Origin: Acidobacteriota bacterium
Lineage (GTDB): Bacteria > Acidobacteriota > Terriglobia > UBA7540
Assembly (NCBI GenBank): GCA_021828285.1
Contig: JAKASG010000008.1
Coordinates: 1-60,613 of the forward strand
DNA: 60,613 bases
Reading direction: 5' to 3'
How positions within the stretch are numbered: position 1 is the stretch's first letter; each line of letters opens with the position of its first letter. Under the pieces are notes generated by a model that worked only from the letters and a program-made list of their open reading frames with translations, did no database searches and was not told where the DNA came from. Below, piece by piece: positions 1 through 8,445 of the stretch. The translations under genes and the position numbers were made by a program.

Positions 1-134
1 AGAGCCGGCCTCCGCTTCACCAGCCGGGGCTCAGCTTGCAACAAAAGCCGTTCGCAGTACAATCAGATTCCAGCGAACGGCAAGCAGTGCCTTAACTGTT
101 TGTCTCACCCCAGGGGACAAGCGCAGTGGCTCTC

Positions 135-163
135 TAAACAAGCGCCTGCATCTAAGGTATATT
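135..163 (+). promoter_or_regulatory. Candidate sigma70-type promoter for the S41 protease gene
   Basis: A TATATT box (158-163) lies 17 nt downstream of TAAACA (135-140, 4/6 match to TTGACA). Initiation would fall close to 170, leaving a very short leader before the ATG at 179. Prediction from sequence only. Confidence 0.35.
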
Positions 164-178
164 GTAATTTCGGCAGAA

Positions 179-1723
179 ATGAAACCGCACAAAGTCCGCC
201 TTGCATTAACGGTCGCTTTGGGGGGAGCCGTCATGTGCTCTACGGCGATGCGCGCCGCGGCGCAGACGCCGGTTTCCTCTGACCCCCTCACTCGCGACGA
301 GGTCAAATTCGCCAGGATTTATACGATCCTCAAGCGGAACGCGATGGACCCGGTTGATCCCGACCACGCGATTCTGGACGGTGGAATCCGCGGGATGCTT
401 TCTGTCCTCGATCCTTTTTCCACGTTCCTCGACAAGTTCCAGTTCACTCAGTTGGAAGAGGAGACGCGCGGCGAAGCGCCCGGCTTCGGATCCGTTCTCT
501 ATGTCCAGGCGGGGAACGTTTTGGTGCTTGAGACGGCGCCGGGTTCGCCCTCCTGGCGAGCCGGACTCGGGCCGGGCGATGAGATTCTGAAGGTCAACGG
601 CATATCGCTCGATACGCTGGATCTTCGTTCGCTCATTGAGCTGTTGCGGAGGTCGCGCTCGCATCCTGTCTCACTCTCGGTGCTTCAGGCAGGGAAGGAC
701 GTCGCGCAGGATTTTCACCTGAACCCCGCGAACGTCCCGATGCCCACCGTGGATGAAAGCATGAAGTTCGTTCGCTCCGATGTCGGATATCTTCACCTGA
801 CCGGCTTTGAGGAGAAAACGCCGGAAGAAGTTGCAACCGCCATCGAGAGAATGGGCGGCAATAAATTGAAGGGCATAATTTTCGACCTGCGCGACAACCA
901 CGGCGGACTGGTTGCGGCCGCGGTGGCCGTTGCGGGCCTCTTCCTGAAACCGGATTCGCTGGTGCTGACGATCGAAGGGCGCGCAGTGCCGAAAAAGCTC
1001 TACCGCACTCAGGCGGGGCCCGTCCACTTCAATATGCCCATGATTGTCCTCGTCAACGGACAAACCGCCAGCGCCGCGGAAGTGCTGACCGCCACGCTCC
1101 AGGATCACGACCGCGCCGTGATCGCCGGCGAGCCGACTTACGGCAAGGGCGTCGTCGAATCGGTGATGCCGCTTTCAGATAGTATGGGAATGGCGCTTAT
1201 CACTGCGCAGTATTTCACGCCCAGCGGACGCTCAATTCAGCGCCCACTTCCGGGTACCGAACTCGGGGCTTCGCTCGAATTGCAAAGGGGGGAACTCTTC
1301 CACACGGACGACGGGCGCACCGTGGCGGCAGGAGGCGGCATTACGCCCGACGTGAAAATTCCCGCGCGAAAGCTCGATGAGTGGGAGCTTTTCCTGGATG
1401 AGACGGGGGAATTCACACGTTTTGCGGAGATCTACCTGAATCTCAACGGCAAAGCGCCCGAATCATTCCACCCCACGGCCGCGACGCTCGAGGCTTTCAA
1501 GAATTATTTGCAACGCGAGGGCGTTCGCACCCCGGCAAAATATTGGGATGCGGATCAATCCTACCTCAAGCTTCGGATCCGGATGGAGCTGACCAATCTT
1601 GAATTCGGTCTCAATAAGGGCAATGAGCTCGAAACGCGTCACGACCCACTGGTGCTGAAGGCGCTCGCGCTCTTGCCCTCCGTGCCGCAGCTTCTGAGAG
1701 GCCCGAAAACCGCCGCGCGCTGA
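179..1723 (+). CDS. S41 family C-terminal processing serine protease
   Basis: Envelope protease of the CtpA/Prc family, which trims C-termini of exported proteins with a Ser-Lys dyad. The 514-aa product has an N-terminal export segment ending near AAAQ (about residues 26-29), a PDZ domain (about 100-180) and the S41 catalytic core (about 195-395). The dyad is seen as Ser298 in NGQTASAAE and Lys323 in TYGKG, 25 residues apart as in E. coli Prc. About 115 residues follow the core and are probably helical. The ATG is the first one after a TATATT box; the ribosome-binding site is weak. The next gene (RidA) is convergent, so this gene appears to be transcribed alone. Substrate unknown. Confidence 0.93.
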   Translation: MKPHKVRLALTVALGGAVMCSTAMRAAAQTPVSSDPLTRDEVKFARIYTILKRNAMDPVDPDHAILDGGIRGMLSVLDPFSTFLDKFQFTQLEEETRGEAPGFGSVLYVQAGNVLVLETAPGSPSWRAGLGPGDEILKVNGISLDTLDLRSLIELLRRSRSHPVSLSVLQAGKDVAQDFHLNPANVPMPTVDESMKFVRSDVGYLHLTGFEEKTPEEVATAIERMGGNKLKGIIFDLRDNHGGLVAAAVAVAGLFLKPDSLVLTIEGRAVPKKLYRTQAGPVHFNMPMIVLVNGQTASAAEVLTATLQDHDRAVIAGEPTYGKGVVESVMPLSDSMGMALITAQYFTPSGRSIQRPLPGTELGASLELQRGELFHTDDGRTVAAGGGITPDVKIPARKLDEWELFLDETGEFTRFAEIYLNLNGKAPESFHPTAATLEAFKNYLQREGVRTPAKYWDADQSYLKLRIRMELTNLEFGLNKGNELETRHDPLVLKALALLPSVPQLLRGPKTAAR

Positions 1724-1727
1724 GCCA

Positions 1728-1743
1728 AACCGCCATGACGGTT
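1728..1743 (+). terminator. Weak stem-loop after the S41 protease gene
   Basis: AACCG and CGGTT (5 bp) flank a 6-nt loop just after the stop codon, followed by a short pyrimidine run. The stem is short, so this is a weak call. Confidence 0.25.
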
Positions 1744-1775
1744 CTCCATCGCCTCAGATGCGCTTTAGGGTGCTC

Positions 1776-2165
1776 TCAGGCTACGGCTTCCGCTTCGATT
1801 TCAACCAGCATCTCCGGATCGACAAGCCGCGTCACGGCGACCATGCTCGTCGCCGGATAGACCTCGCCGAAAAATTCACCGTGGGCTTTTGCGACTTCTT
1901 CCCAGCGATTGATGTCTGTAATGTAAATTCGGGTGCGGACGACGTGCTCGAGCCCAAGTCCAAAGCGCGCGAGAGCATTTTCAATGTTACGGACCGTCTG
2001 AACCGCCTGGGCGTAAGCATCACCCGGCGCGACGATCCTTCCCGAAGGATCCGTGGCCGTGGTGCCCGAAACATAAACCGTGTCGCCCACCTGGACGGCG
2101 CGCGCATAGCCCACTTTCGGTTCCCAGGGTGTTCCCGAGAAGAATTTGCGTCGGCTGTGTTTCAT
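1776..2165 (-). CDS. RidA/YjgF family enamine/imine deaminase-like protein
   Basis: RidA-family proteins (YjgF/YER057c/UK114) hydrolyse reactive enamine/imine intermediates released by PLP enzymes and act as cytosolic trimers. The fold is recognisable from [19 protein letters not shown] near the N-terminus, the central helix with NIENAL, and RTRIYITDI, where the Arg matches the family's substrate-binding Arg. The chain is 129 aa, the usual family size. A start five codons upstream is open, but GGAGGAGG lies 5 nt before the ATG at 2165, which fixes that start. It lies 63 nt downstream of a thioesterase gene on the same strand and is probably co-transcribed with it. Subfamily, and hence exact substrate, cannot be told from sequence. 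Confidence 0.88.
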   Translation of the reverse strand: MKHSRRKFFSGTPWEPKVGYARAVQVGDTVYVSGTTATDPSGRIVAPGDAYAQAVQTVRNIENALARFGLGLEHVVRTRIYITDINRWEEVAKAHGEFFGEVYPATSMVAVTRLVDPEMLVEIEAEAVA

Positions 2166-2228
2166 ACGCGCCTCCTCCATTCCTGATTGAAATGATTTGA
2201 TCGCTCGCTTCGGAGCCTGGGACGGCGC

Positions 2229-2735
2229 TCACTTCCGCCGTGTCTTTTCAAAGTAAAGACGGTGCGTCCGGGCGGCAACAGCCAGGCGGTGCCGGCGTCT
2301 TTCAAGCGCCTCGTCGAATTCGCGCCGGGCGGGCGCGCCACGGGGAACGAACGGCGGTATCGGCTTGGGCCTGCCATCCGGGTCGAGCGCCACGTAGGTG
2401 ACGAAGGCGGAGCTGGTCTGTCTCCGCTCGCCCGTCAGGAAATCTTCCATATAGACTTTGACGGCGACTTCCACGGACGTGTGGAAGACCCTCGTCACGT
2501 GCGCCCGAAGAATCACGAGCTGCCCGACGCGAATCGGATAGACGAAATCCACGCTGTCAACCGAGACCGTGGCGAGAAGGCTGCGCGCATGCCGATGAGC
2601 GGCAATCGCGCCTGCCATATCAATCAAGTGCATGACGCGCCCGCCGAGCATGTTTCCGAGGGGATTGGCATCATTCGGCAGAACGACTTCGGTCATCTCA
2701 ATCTCGCCTGCAATGTTTGGCTTTCTCTTGGGCAT
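2229..2735 (-). CDS. Acyl-CoA thioesterase (hotdog fold, YciA/YkhA type)
   Basis: Cytosolic thioesterase that hydrolyses acyl-CoA to free acid and CoA. At 168 aa it has the length of a single-hotdog YciA/BACH-type enzyme. The signature NDANPLGNMLGGRVMHLID (about residues 20-38) carries the conserved Asn-Asp and the GG before the central helix, followed by VDSVDFVYPIRVGQ, the second conserved strand. The last 30 residues are Arg-rich and not typical of the domain. It is probably the first gene of a two-gene unit with RidA. A housekeeping role in acyl-CoA homeostasis is likely; chain-length preference cannot be inferred. Confidence 0.88.
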   Translation of the reverse strand: MPKRKPNIAGEIEMTEVVLPNDANPLGNMLGGRVMHLIDMAGAIAAHRHARSLLATVSVDSVDFVYPIRVGQLVILRAHVTRVFHTSVEVAVKVYMEDFLTGERRQTSSAFVTYVALDPDGRPKPIPPFVPRGAPARREFDEALERRRHRLAVAARTHRLYFEKTRRK

Positions 2736-3081
2736 CTTCGAGGGCTCTCTTCGCCGATTCGACCCGGGTCGAAGCCTGGCTCCATGCTATTTCTTGAATT
2801 CCGCGGACAGTTTGGACCTGAGCGCGTTCGAGGTTTTCGCCCATTGCGCCCTGCCGCGCACTGCATCCCGTCTTTCAGCGAACGAGTCTATACTACTTCA
2901 GTCGCCATCCCATTGCAACCTGTGGGTCTCCGCGATTCCGGGAGCGGCGGGTGTAGGCTCGCAATGAAAGGACCGAACCATCCGCAGGGAATCCCCATCG
3001 GCCTTCATCCGCCGGCGCTGTGACCCGATGGATCCGCTCGTATCCTCAGGCGGGCTGTATGATAATAATGGGGAGTTTTAA
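2736..3081. other. Divergent intergenic region between thioesterase and CDF transporter genes
   Basis: 346 bp without a convincing gene. TATACT at 2889-2894 and TATGAT/GATAAT at 3058-3066 on the plus strand could serve as -10 boxes for the transporter, but neither has a good -35 hexamer. GGGGAG at 3070-3075 is the likely ribosome-binding site for the ATG at 3082. No riboswitch fold was recognised. Confidence 0.4.
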
Positions 3082-4506
3082 ATGCCACTCGCCGCCGCTT
3101 TGTCTGCCGAAGATGCCGGGCGCGAAAAGCGCTCGGTGGCGCTGCGTTCGGTTGCTGCCGCGGGCGTGGTCACCATCCTCAAAGCCGTGGTGGGAATTCT
3201 GACCGGCAGCTTAGGCGTTCTCTCGGATGCCGCGCATTCCGGGCTGGATCTGCTGGCGGCAATCATGACGTATTTTTCCGTGCGTATTTCAGACCGACCC
3301 GCGGACGATTCTCACCCTTACGGCCACGGCAAAGTGGAAAATCTCTCGGCTTTCGTCGAAATCATTCTGCTTGTGGCCACCTGCATCTGGATCAGCATTG
3401 AGGCGGCGAGGCGCTTGTTCGTCCGGACGACCCACGTGGAGCCGACGCTGTGGGCGTTTGCGGTGATGGGTCTTTCAATGACGGTTGACGTGTTCCGCTC
3501 GCGGGCTCTCGGGCGCGTTGCGCGAAAATACGGAAGCCAGGCGCTCGAAGCGGATGCGTTCCACTTCTCGGCGGACATTTTAAGCTCGGGCATCGTCATT
3601 ATCGGGTTGATTCTGGTCCGCATTGCCCAGCGGACGGGCGTGCGGCCTCTTCAACTGGCCGATCCCCTGGCGGCGCTTGTCGTGGCCGCGATCGTGGGGA
3701 CCATTTCAGTGCGGCTCGGCCTGCGGGCGATCGACACTCTTGTGGACGCCGCCCCCAGGGATGCCGAGCGCAGCATCCGGCAGGCCATCGCCGATGTGGG
3801 CGAGGTCGTCCGGCGCGACCGGATCCGCGTGCGGCAGAGCGGGAACCAGCTCTTTGTGGATTTGAGGCTCACCCTCGGCGCCAACATCCCGTTCGAACAC
3901 GTGCAATCTGTCGTGAGCCTCGTCGAATCCAGAGTGCGGGAAGTGTTCCCGACCGCTGACGTGCTGATTCATGCCTCCGCGGAACCGCCGCCTGCGGGAG
4001 ACGCGGTCGAGAAAATTCGCGCCATCGCCCACCGCGATAATTACCAGGTGCATGACGTGACGGCCTACGCCGTGCGCGGAAAGCTCAACGTCCATCTCGA
4101 TTTGGAACTCGATCCGGCCTTGACCCTGCTCGCGGCGCATGAGCAGGCGACGCGCCTTGAAGAAGATATTCAGCGCGAAATTCAGGAAGTGGACGAAATC
4201 AACATTCACCTCGAGCCGCGCCCGGTCCAGGTCGAGGCCGCCGATGTCGCTTCAATTGACGGGGCGACGATGCAGGACAAATTGATCGAGATCGCCCGGA
4301 ATACGCCGGGACTGCTCGATTGCCATTCGGTGGAAGCTCACTCGGTCGGCGAAAATTTTCTCGTTCAGCTTCACTGCACGCTCGAGCCGGACCTGCCGCT
4401 CGCGCGCGTGCACGATATCACGGAGGATCTTAAATTTCGATTGCGCGAAGCTTTTCCCCGAATTACGAAGATCAGCATTCACGCTGAGCCGCAAGGCCAG
4501 AGTTAG
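3082..4506 (+). CDS. Cation diffusion facilitator (CDF) metal transporter with three tandem C-terminal domains
   Basis: Inner-membrane proton/divalent-metal antiporter of the CDF family, exporting Zn2+ or a similar ion from the cytosol. Six membrane helices span about residues 20-220. The metal site shows as H52xxxD56 in TM2 (SDAAHSGLD) and H161xxxD165 in TM5 (FHFSAD); an His/Asp set suggests zinc. HPYGHGKVE follows TM2 as usual. At 474 aa it is well over the common ~300 aa. The excess is explained by three consecutive ferredoxin-like ZT_dimer-type units at about 232-302, 309-382 and 397-470; the first and third end in I-H-A-E-P and the second in I-H-L-E-P. A single copy is the norm. The gene is monocistronic and converges on skp. 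Confidence 0.92.
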   Translation: MPLAAALSAEDAGREKRSVALRSVAAAGVVTILKAVVGILTGSLGVLSDAAHSGLDLLAAIMTYFSVRISDRPADDSHPYGHGKVENLSAFVEIILLVATCIWISIEAARRLFVRTTHVEPTLWAFAVMGLSMTVDVFRSRALGRVARKYGSQALEADAFHFSADILSSGIVIIGLILVRIAQRTGVRPLQLADPLAALVVAAIVGTISVRLGLRAIDTLVDAAPRDAERSIRQAIADVGEVVRRDRIRVRQSGNQLFVDLRLTLGANIPFEHVQSVVSLVESRVREVFPTADVLIHASAEPPPAGDAVEKIRAIAHRDNYQVHDVTAYAVRGKLNVHLDLELDPALTLLAAHEQATRLEEDIQREIQEVDEINIHLEPRPVQVEAADVASIDGATMQDKLIEIARNTPGLLDCHSVEAHSVGENFLVQLHCTLEPDLPLARVHDITEDLKFRLREAFPRITKISIHAEPQGQS

Positions 4507-4574
4507 CCGAAAGGGAGCAGGGGAAAGAATCCCGTTGCGCCGTGGAGAGCCCGCCCCGCGCGGGAAAAGGGAGA

Positions 4575-4604
4575 CCGGCCTGCCCGTGAGCAGCGGCAGG
4601 CCGG
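4575..4604. terminator. Bidirectional stem-loop between convergent CDF and skp genes
   Basis: A perfect 10-bp stem, CCGGCCTGCC / GGCAGGCCGG, with a 10-nt loop lies between two converging genes. It is placed to end both transcripts. There is no clear U-tract on either side. Confidence 0.6.
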
Positions 4605-4616
4605 CGCACGAATCTC

Positions 4617-5213
4617 TTAGGACTTCGGCTTCGTTCCCGCGTCCGCGCCGGCGGCAGCGCCTGGCTTGGCGGCCGAGGCAGCGGGATAACTTGAATCGTA
4701 AAGCTTAACGACCGGCGCTGTGATGTCGATTCCTGTCGCCGCATAATACACCGGGACGTTGGCCACATCCAGGACGAGAGAGAGGCCGTTGTCTTTCGCG
4801 TATTTGTTAATCACCTTAAGCATTTTTGTGCCGATCCGGCGCATGGCAGTGTTGCGGTCATAAGTAAAATCGCTGTTCGCCTCATCGGTCATCTGCTTCA
4901 GATTCGTTTGCTTATCCTGAAGTTCATGCTCCAGGCGCGCCGCTTCGGAATCCGTAAGCGTGTCCGCTTGCTTCTGGATTTGATCCTGAAGATCGTTCAC
5001 AGCCTGCTGCGCCTGCGTAATGGCGTCCTTGCGAGGCTTATACTTCGCTTGGAGCTCTGCGAACGCCTGCTTCCATTCCGCCGTGCTGAGGATGGCGGCC
5101 TGGATGTTGATGACGCCGACTTTGCCGGACGCCCCCGCTGCCTGGTTTGCACCCCAGAGCGGTGAGAGTCCGGCGAAGATTGCCAGCACGGCAGCGAAAA
5201 GTTGGTTTCTCAT
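4617..5213 (-). CDS. skp: OmpH/Skp family periplasmic chaperone
   Basis: Periplasmic chaperone that holds unfolded outer-membrane proteins on their way to the Bam complex. Residues 1 to about 22 form a signal peptide (Met-Arg start, hydrophobic core, Ala-rich end). The mature protein opens with KVGVINIQAAILST, the usual OmpH first strand, then a long charged coiled coil rich in Gln/Lys/Glu (about 45-120) and a return segment with LVLDVANVPVYYA. An Ala/Gly/Pro/Lys tail ends the 198-aa chain. GAGGGG is spaced 6 nt from the ATG at 5213 but abuts an upstream TTG, so the ATG is chosen. It lies 62 nt downstream of bamA on the same strand, the classical bamA-skp pairing. Confidence 0.9.
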   Translation of the reverse strand: MRNQLFAAVLAIFAGLSPLWGANQAAGASGKVGVINIQAAILSTAEWKQAFAELQAKYKPRKDAITQAQQAVNDLQDQIQKQADTLTDSEAARLEHELQDKQTNLKQMTDEANSDFTYDRNTAMRRIGTKMLKVINKYAKDNGLSLVLDVANVPVYYAATGIDITAPVVKLYDSSYPAASAAKPGAAAGADAGTKPKS

Positions 5214-5275
5214 TTTCAACCCCTCAAATTGAATAAGTTGGACACCCTGGGTTTTCCCTTGGGCGCCCCCGACCT

Positions 5276-8218
5276 CTAAAAGGTTCGTGCCACTGTAAAA
5301 CCGATGCGGGTCGCCTGCTCCCTCAGCGGAATCGGCGCAAACAACGGCATCACCGACTCATACGTTGCGTGATTCGGGAACAGCGACTCAGGCGGCAATT
5401 GTAACGGTGGCGACACCGTATTGTCCAGCCTCAGTGGATTATAAGCGTAATAGACGCGAAATGGAATGTTCATTGTCGGGATGATGACTTGCAACTCCAA
5501 ACCCGTCGACATATGCGGCCGAAAATTGGTGAGGCCGATGACTTGGATCTGCTTGCTCACGTCAAAGTACGGAAAGCGATCCGTGATTTGAGTCAGGGCG
5601 CTCGGCTGAATGTCCAGTTGGCTCCTCTGCCAGACGCCGTTGGCGCCCAGGTCCACGAAGTAAGCGAGCGTCACCGGGCCGGCAATCGGAATTCGATATT
5701 CGAAATTCCCCACCAGTTCCGTGTCGCCGCCCGGGAAGATCAGCGTGTAGGCTGGAAATTGTGTAGAGGACCCGCAAGTGCCCGGCAGAGGCTGGCCGCT
5801 CGAATTGGTCGCCCAGATGGGGTTGCCGGCGTTGTCCCGGTTGCAGACGGACGTAATCGTCGGGAAGAAAGCGATCGGGCTGATTGTACCGATGTAAAAT
5901 CCGCGGATGTCGTATTCTCCGCCGATATAAAAGCGCGAAAACGGCGGAACCACTCTCCCTCCGTAGCCCGATACCGTCGAACCCAGGAAATGGAAGGCGA
6001 GAACGTTCCTGCCGTGGTTGATCGGATGAAAATACTTCGCTTCGATGGTCGGTGCAATCGTATTCACTTCGCCGCCCAGAACGCTGCCGGAGAAGTTCGC
6101 GCCGATATAAAGGTACTTGCCGTGGTGCGGTTCGAAAGGATTGTCCACCGTATTGTAAACGTAGCTCGGGGAAATCTGGCTCATTGTAATTCCCGATAGG
6201 GCGTTCGGGCCGGCGATCCCGCTGAAGTCCAGCGCCTGAAAATAGAGCTGCGAGGCGGCGCTGAACGTTTGCAGACTGCTCTTCGAGAAAGTATAAGACA
6301 AGCCAATTCGCGCAAACTTGCGCGGCAACGGGTAGTTCAAAAAGCTCGTAAAGCCGGAGGAATTCTGCGTGAAGTTCTGGAACGGATATTGACCGAGCGC
6401 CTGCTGCACGGTGCTCGAATTGGGATTCAAGCCCGCCAGGAACGCCGTCTGCCGGAACTGATCAAAGTGGTAATCGTTCTCGAAGAGGGTAAATCCCGTC
6501 GTGATCGGGCGGTTAAAAATGTAAGGCTTCGTGAACCCGAACTGATAAAGCTTTTCGTAGGTGCCGAACTGCATTTCAAGGCTTAGGGTTTCGCCCAACC
6601 CGAGGAAATTGTTCGTCGCATAATTGAATCCCACGAAATTGCCGGCCAGGCCGCTCACTCCGCCCGAGAATCCAATAGAGTTCCGGCCTCTTTCGTGGAG
6701 GTTGAGCGTGAGGTCCACAGTGTGATTCGCGGGGTTCTGGCGAACTTCGTAGTCCGTCTTCTTGATGCGATTGAAGAATCCCAGTTGATTGACGCGCAGA
6801 ATGCTGAATTTCCAAAGCTCCGTATTGAATACGTTGCCTTCATAGACCAGCAATTGCCGGCGGACGACCTTATCGCGGGTCTTCGTATTTCCGCGGAAAT
6901 TGATGCGGTGAATGAAGAATTGATGCCCTTCATCGAAATCAAGGGTCAAATTCACCACGTGGGTTTTGCGATTCGGTTCGGGGTCGGGCGTGGCAACGAA
7001 GTTGATATATCCGAATTCGCCGTAAAGCGTTGTGTAATTCTTGATGGCTCTTCGGACCTTCGAGAGGTCGAAAACCTCGCCGGGTTTCATCTGCAAGACC
7101 GGGTCAAGTTGTTTCCCTTTGAAGAGCTTGTTCCCTTCAATGTTGAATTTCCCGAGGTGGTACTGGTGCCCCTCTTCAATCGGAATGGTCACATTCACTT
7201 TCTTGCCTTGCCCCCAGCTCCAGAAGAAAAAGGGCCAACGGTGGGTGGTTGTGACCATTTTGACTTTCGGTTCTTCGGGCAGCGCGTAAAAATAGCCGTG
7301 GTCCTGATAGAAGGAGCGGACTTTGCCGAGGTCGTAGAGGATTTTATCCCGGTCGTAGGTTTTGTGGAACCAGTAGAACCAGGGTGGAACGCCCACAGGC
7401 CGCGTGAGCTTCATCTGATGCACGAGCGTGGCGTTGCGGAAGACCTTGTTGCCCTGGAAGCGAATATCGCCGACTTTTACCTTCGGCCCTTCATTGACGA
7501 TAAACGTCAGCGCAACCATGTCCGGCGGGATGTTCCGGGTGCGGTGGATGACCGTGGCAAATTGACGGCCATGGGCAGACTCCATCTCCCGAATCACAAC
7601 TTCGGCATGCTTCACTTCCACCGGGTCGTATTGGGACATAATAGAAAGATTCACTTTTTCTTTCTGGAATGCTTGCAGCACGTCCGACTCCGTGATCGTA
7701 TTCATGTGCTTGAACGTCATGCTTCGGATCAGCGGCTTTTCCTCGACAAAGAAAGTCACAATCTTTCCTGTTTTGCCATCGGAGACTTCAAGCTTGATGT
7801 CGTCGAAATATCCGGTGTTCCACAGCGCCATGAAGTCGCGGTCGAGTGCGTTCACGTTGTAAACGTCGCCGGGATGCGTAAAAATGCGCGCCCGTAACGT
7901 GGAGTCCGGAATCCGCATGTTTCCACGGAAGCGGATCGCTTCAATGATTGGTAAAACACTTTTTGCGGCCGCCGCCGGAGCAGCCGCTTTTTTGGGCGGC
8001 GCCTGCTTTGCGGGAGCTAAGCCCGGACTTTCGAAATGGAGCTGCGGTTGAGTTTTTGCGGGAGCAGAGGGTGCAGGAGCCGTCGGCGGTTTCTGCGCCG
8101 CGGCTGGCTGGGATTTCGAGCTTGCGGCAGAGGGCGCCGGCGAAGGAGCCGTCTGCTGCCCGAGAGCCATTGCCGGACCCCATGCGAGGAGCATCGCGAC
8201 AAATGACGCACTTATCAA
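5276..8218 (-). CDS. bamA: Outer membrane protein assembly factor BamA (Omp85)
   Basis: Central subunit of the beta-barrel assembly machine in the outer membrane. The 980-aa chain starts with a hydrophobic export segment, then an Ala/Pro/Gln/Lys-rich linker (about 22-90). POTRA repeats follow (about 92-480; for example IEAIRFRGNMRIPDSTLRAR and IHRINFRGNTKTRDKVVRRQ), then the Omp85 barrel, and it ends in Phe, as outer-membrane proteins usually do. IGGEYDIRGF in the barrel is the family's conserved xRGF lid-loop motif. The start is uncertain: TTG 8218 and ATG 8194 are both in frame and neither has a good ribosome-binding site, while the frame stays open upstream without a further ATG. It follows clpC and precedes skp. 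Confidence 0.95.
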   Translation of the reverse strand: MISASFVAMLLAWGPAMALGQQTAPSPAPSAASSKSQPAAAQKPPTAPAPSAPAKTQPQLHFESPGLAPAKQAPPKKAAAPAAAAKSVLPIIEAIRFRGNMRIPDSTLRARIFTHPGDVYNVNALDRDFMALWNTGYFDDIKLEVSDGKTGKIVTFFVEEKPLIRSMTFKHMNTITESDVLQAFQKEKVNLSIMSQYDPVEVKHAEVVIREMESAHGRQFATVIHRTRNIPPDMVALTFIVNEGPKVKVGDIRFQGNKVFRNATLVHQMKLTRPVGVPPWFYWFHKTYDRDKILYDLGKVRSFYQDHGYFYALPEEPKVKMVTTTHRWPFFFWSWGQGKKVNVTIPIEEGHQYHLGKFNIEGNKLFKGKQLDPVLQMKPGEVFDLSKVRRAIKNYTTLYGEFGYINFVATPDPEPNRKTHVVNLTLDFDEGHQFFIHRINFRGNTKTRDKVVRRQLLVYEGNVFNTELWKFSILRVNQLGFFNRIKKTDYEVRQNPANHTVDLTLNLHERGRNSIGFSGGVSGLAGNFVGFNYATNNFLGLGETLSLEMQFGTYEKLYQFGFTKPYIFNRPITTGFTLFENDYHFDQFRQTAFLAGLNPNSSTVQQALGQYPFQNFTQNSSGFTSFLNYPLPRKFARIGLSYTFSKSSLQTFSAASQLYFQALDFSGIAGPNALSGITMSQISPSYVYNTVDNPFEPHHGKYLYIGANFSGSVLGGEVNTIAPTIEAKYFHPINHGRNVLAFHFLGSTVSGYGGRVVPPFSRFYIGGEYDIRGFYIGTISPIAFFPTITSVCNRDNAGNPIWATNSSGQPLPGTCGSSTQFPAYTLIFPGGDTELVGNFEYRIPIAGPVTLAYFVDLGANGVWQRSQLDIQPSALTQITDRFPYFDVSKQIQVIGLTNFRPHMSTGLELQVIIPTMNIPFRVYYAYNPLRLDNTVSPPLQLPPESLFPNHATYESVMPLFAPIPLREQATRIGFTVARTF

Positions 8219-8445
8219 CCCAGAAATTGGCCGCTCCGCAAAATCCTCACGACGCTTCAGCGCTTGCAGAATTCCCTCCTGGCTCCTGATCGCTAAACGA
8301 TTCCGATGCCGGAAGCTCGCCGGACGTTGGCCGAACCCACGCCCTCTCCGGCCAACCCGCCCGGCGACTCCGTTTCGCTGTCGCGAGGGCTCATCCGAAC
8401 GAATCCTGAGTGTGGAGGGAGCTATCCGCGCGCTGAATTACTGCT

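Noticed and set aside
6695-7897. 400-codon open frame antisense to bamA
   Set aside because: It lies wholly within the bamA coding region on the other strand, has no recognisable domain and reflects high-GC codon structure.
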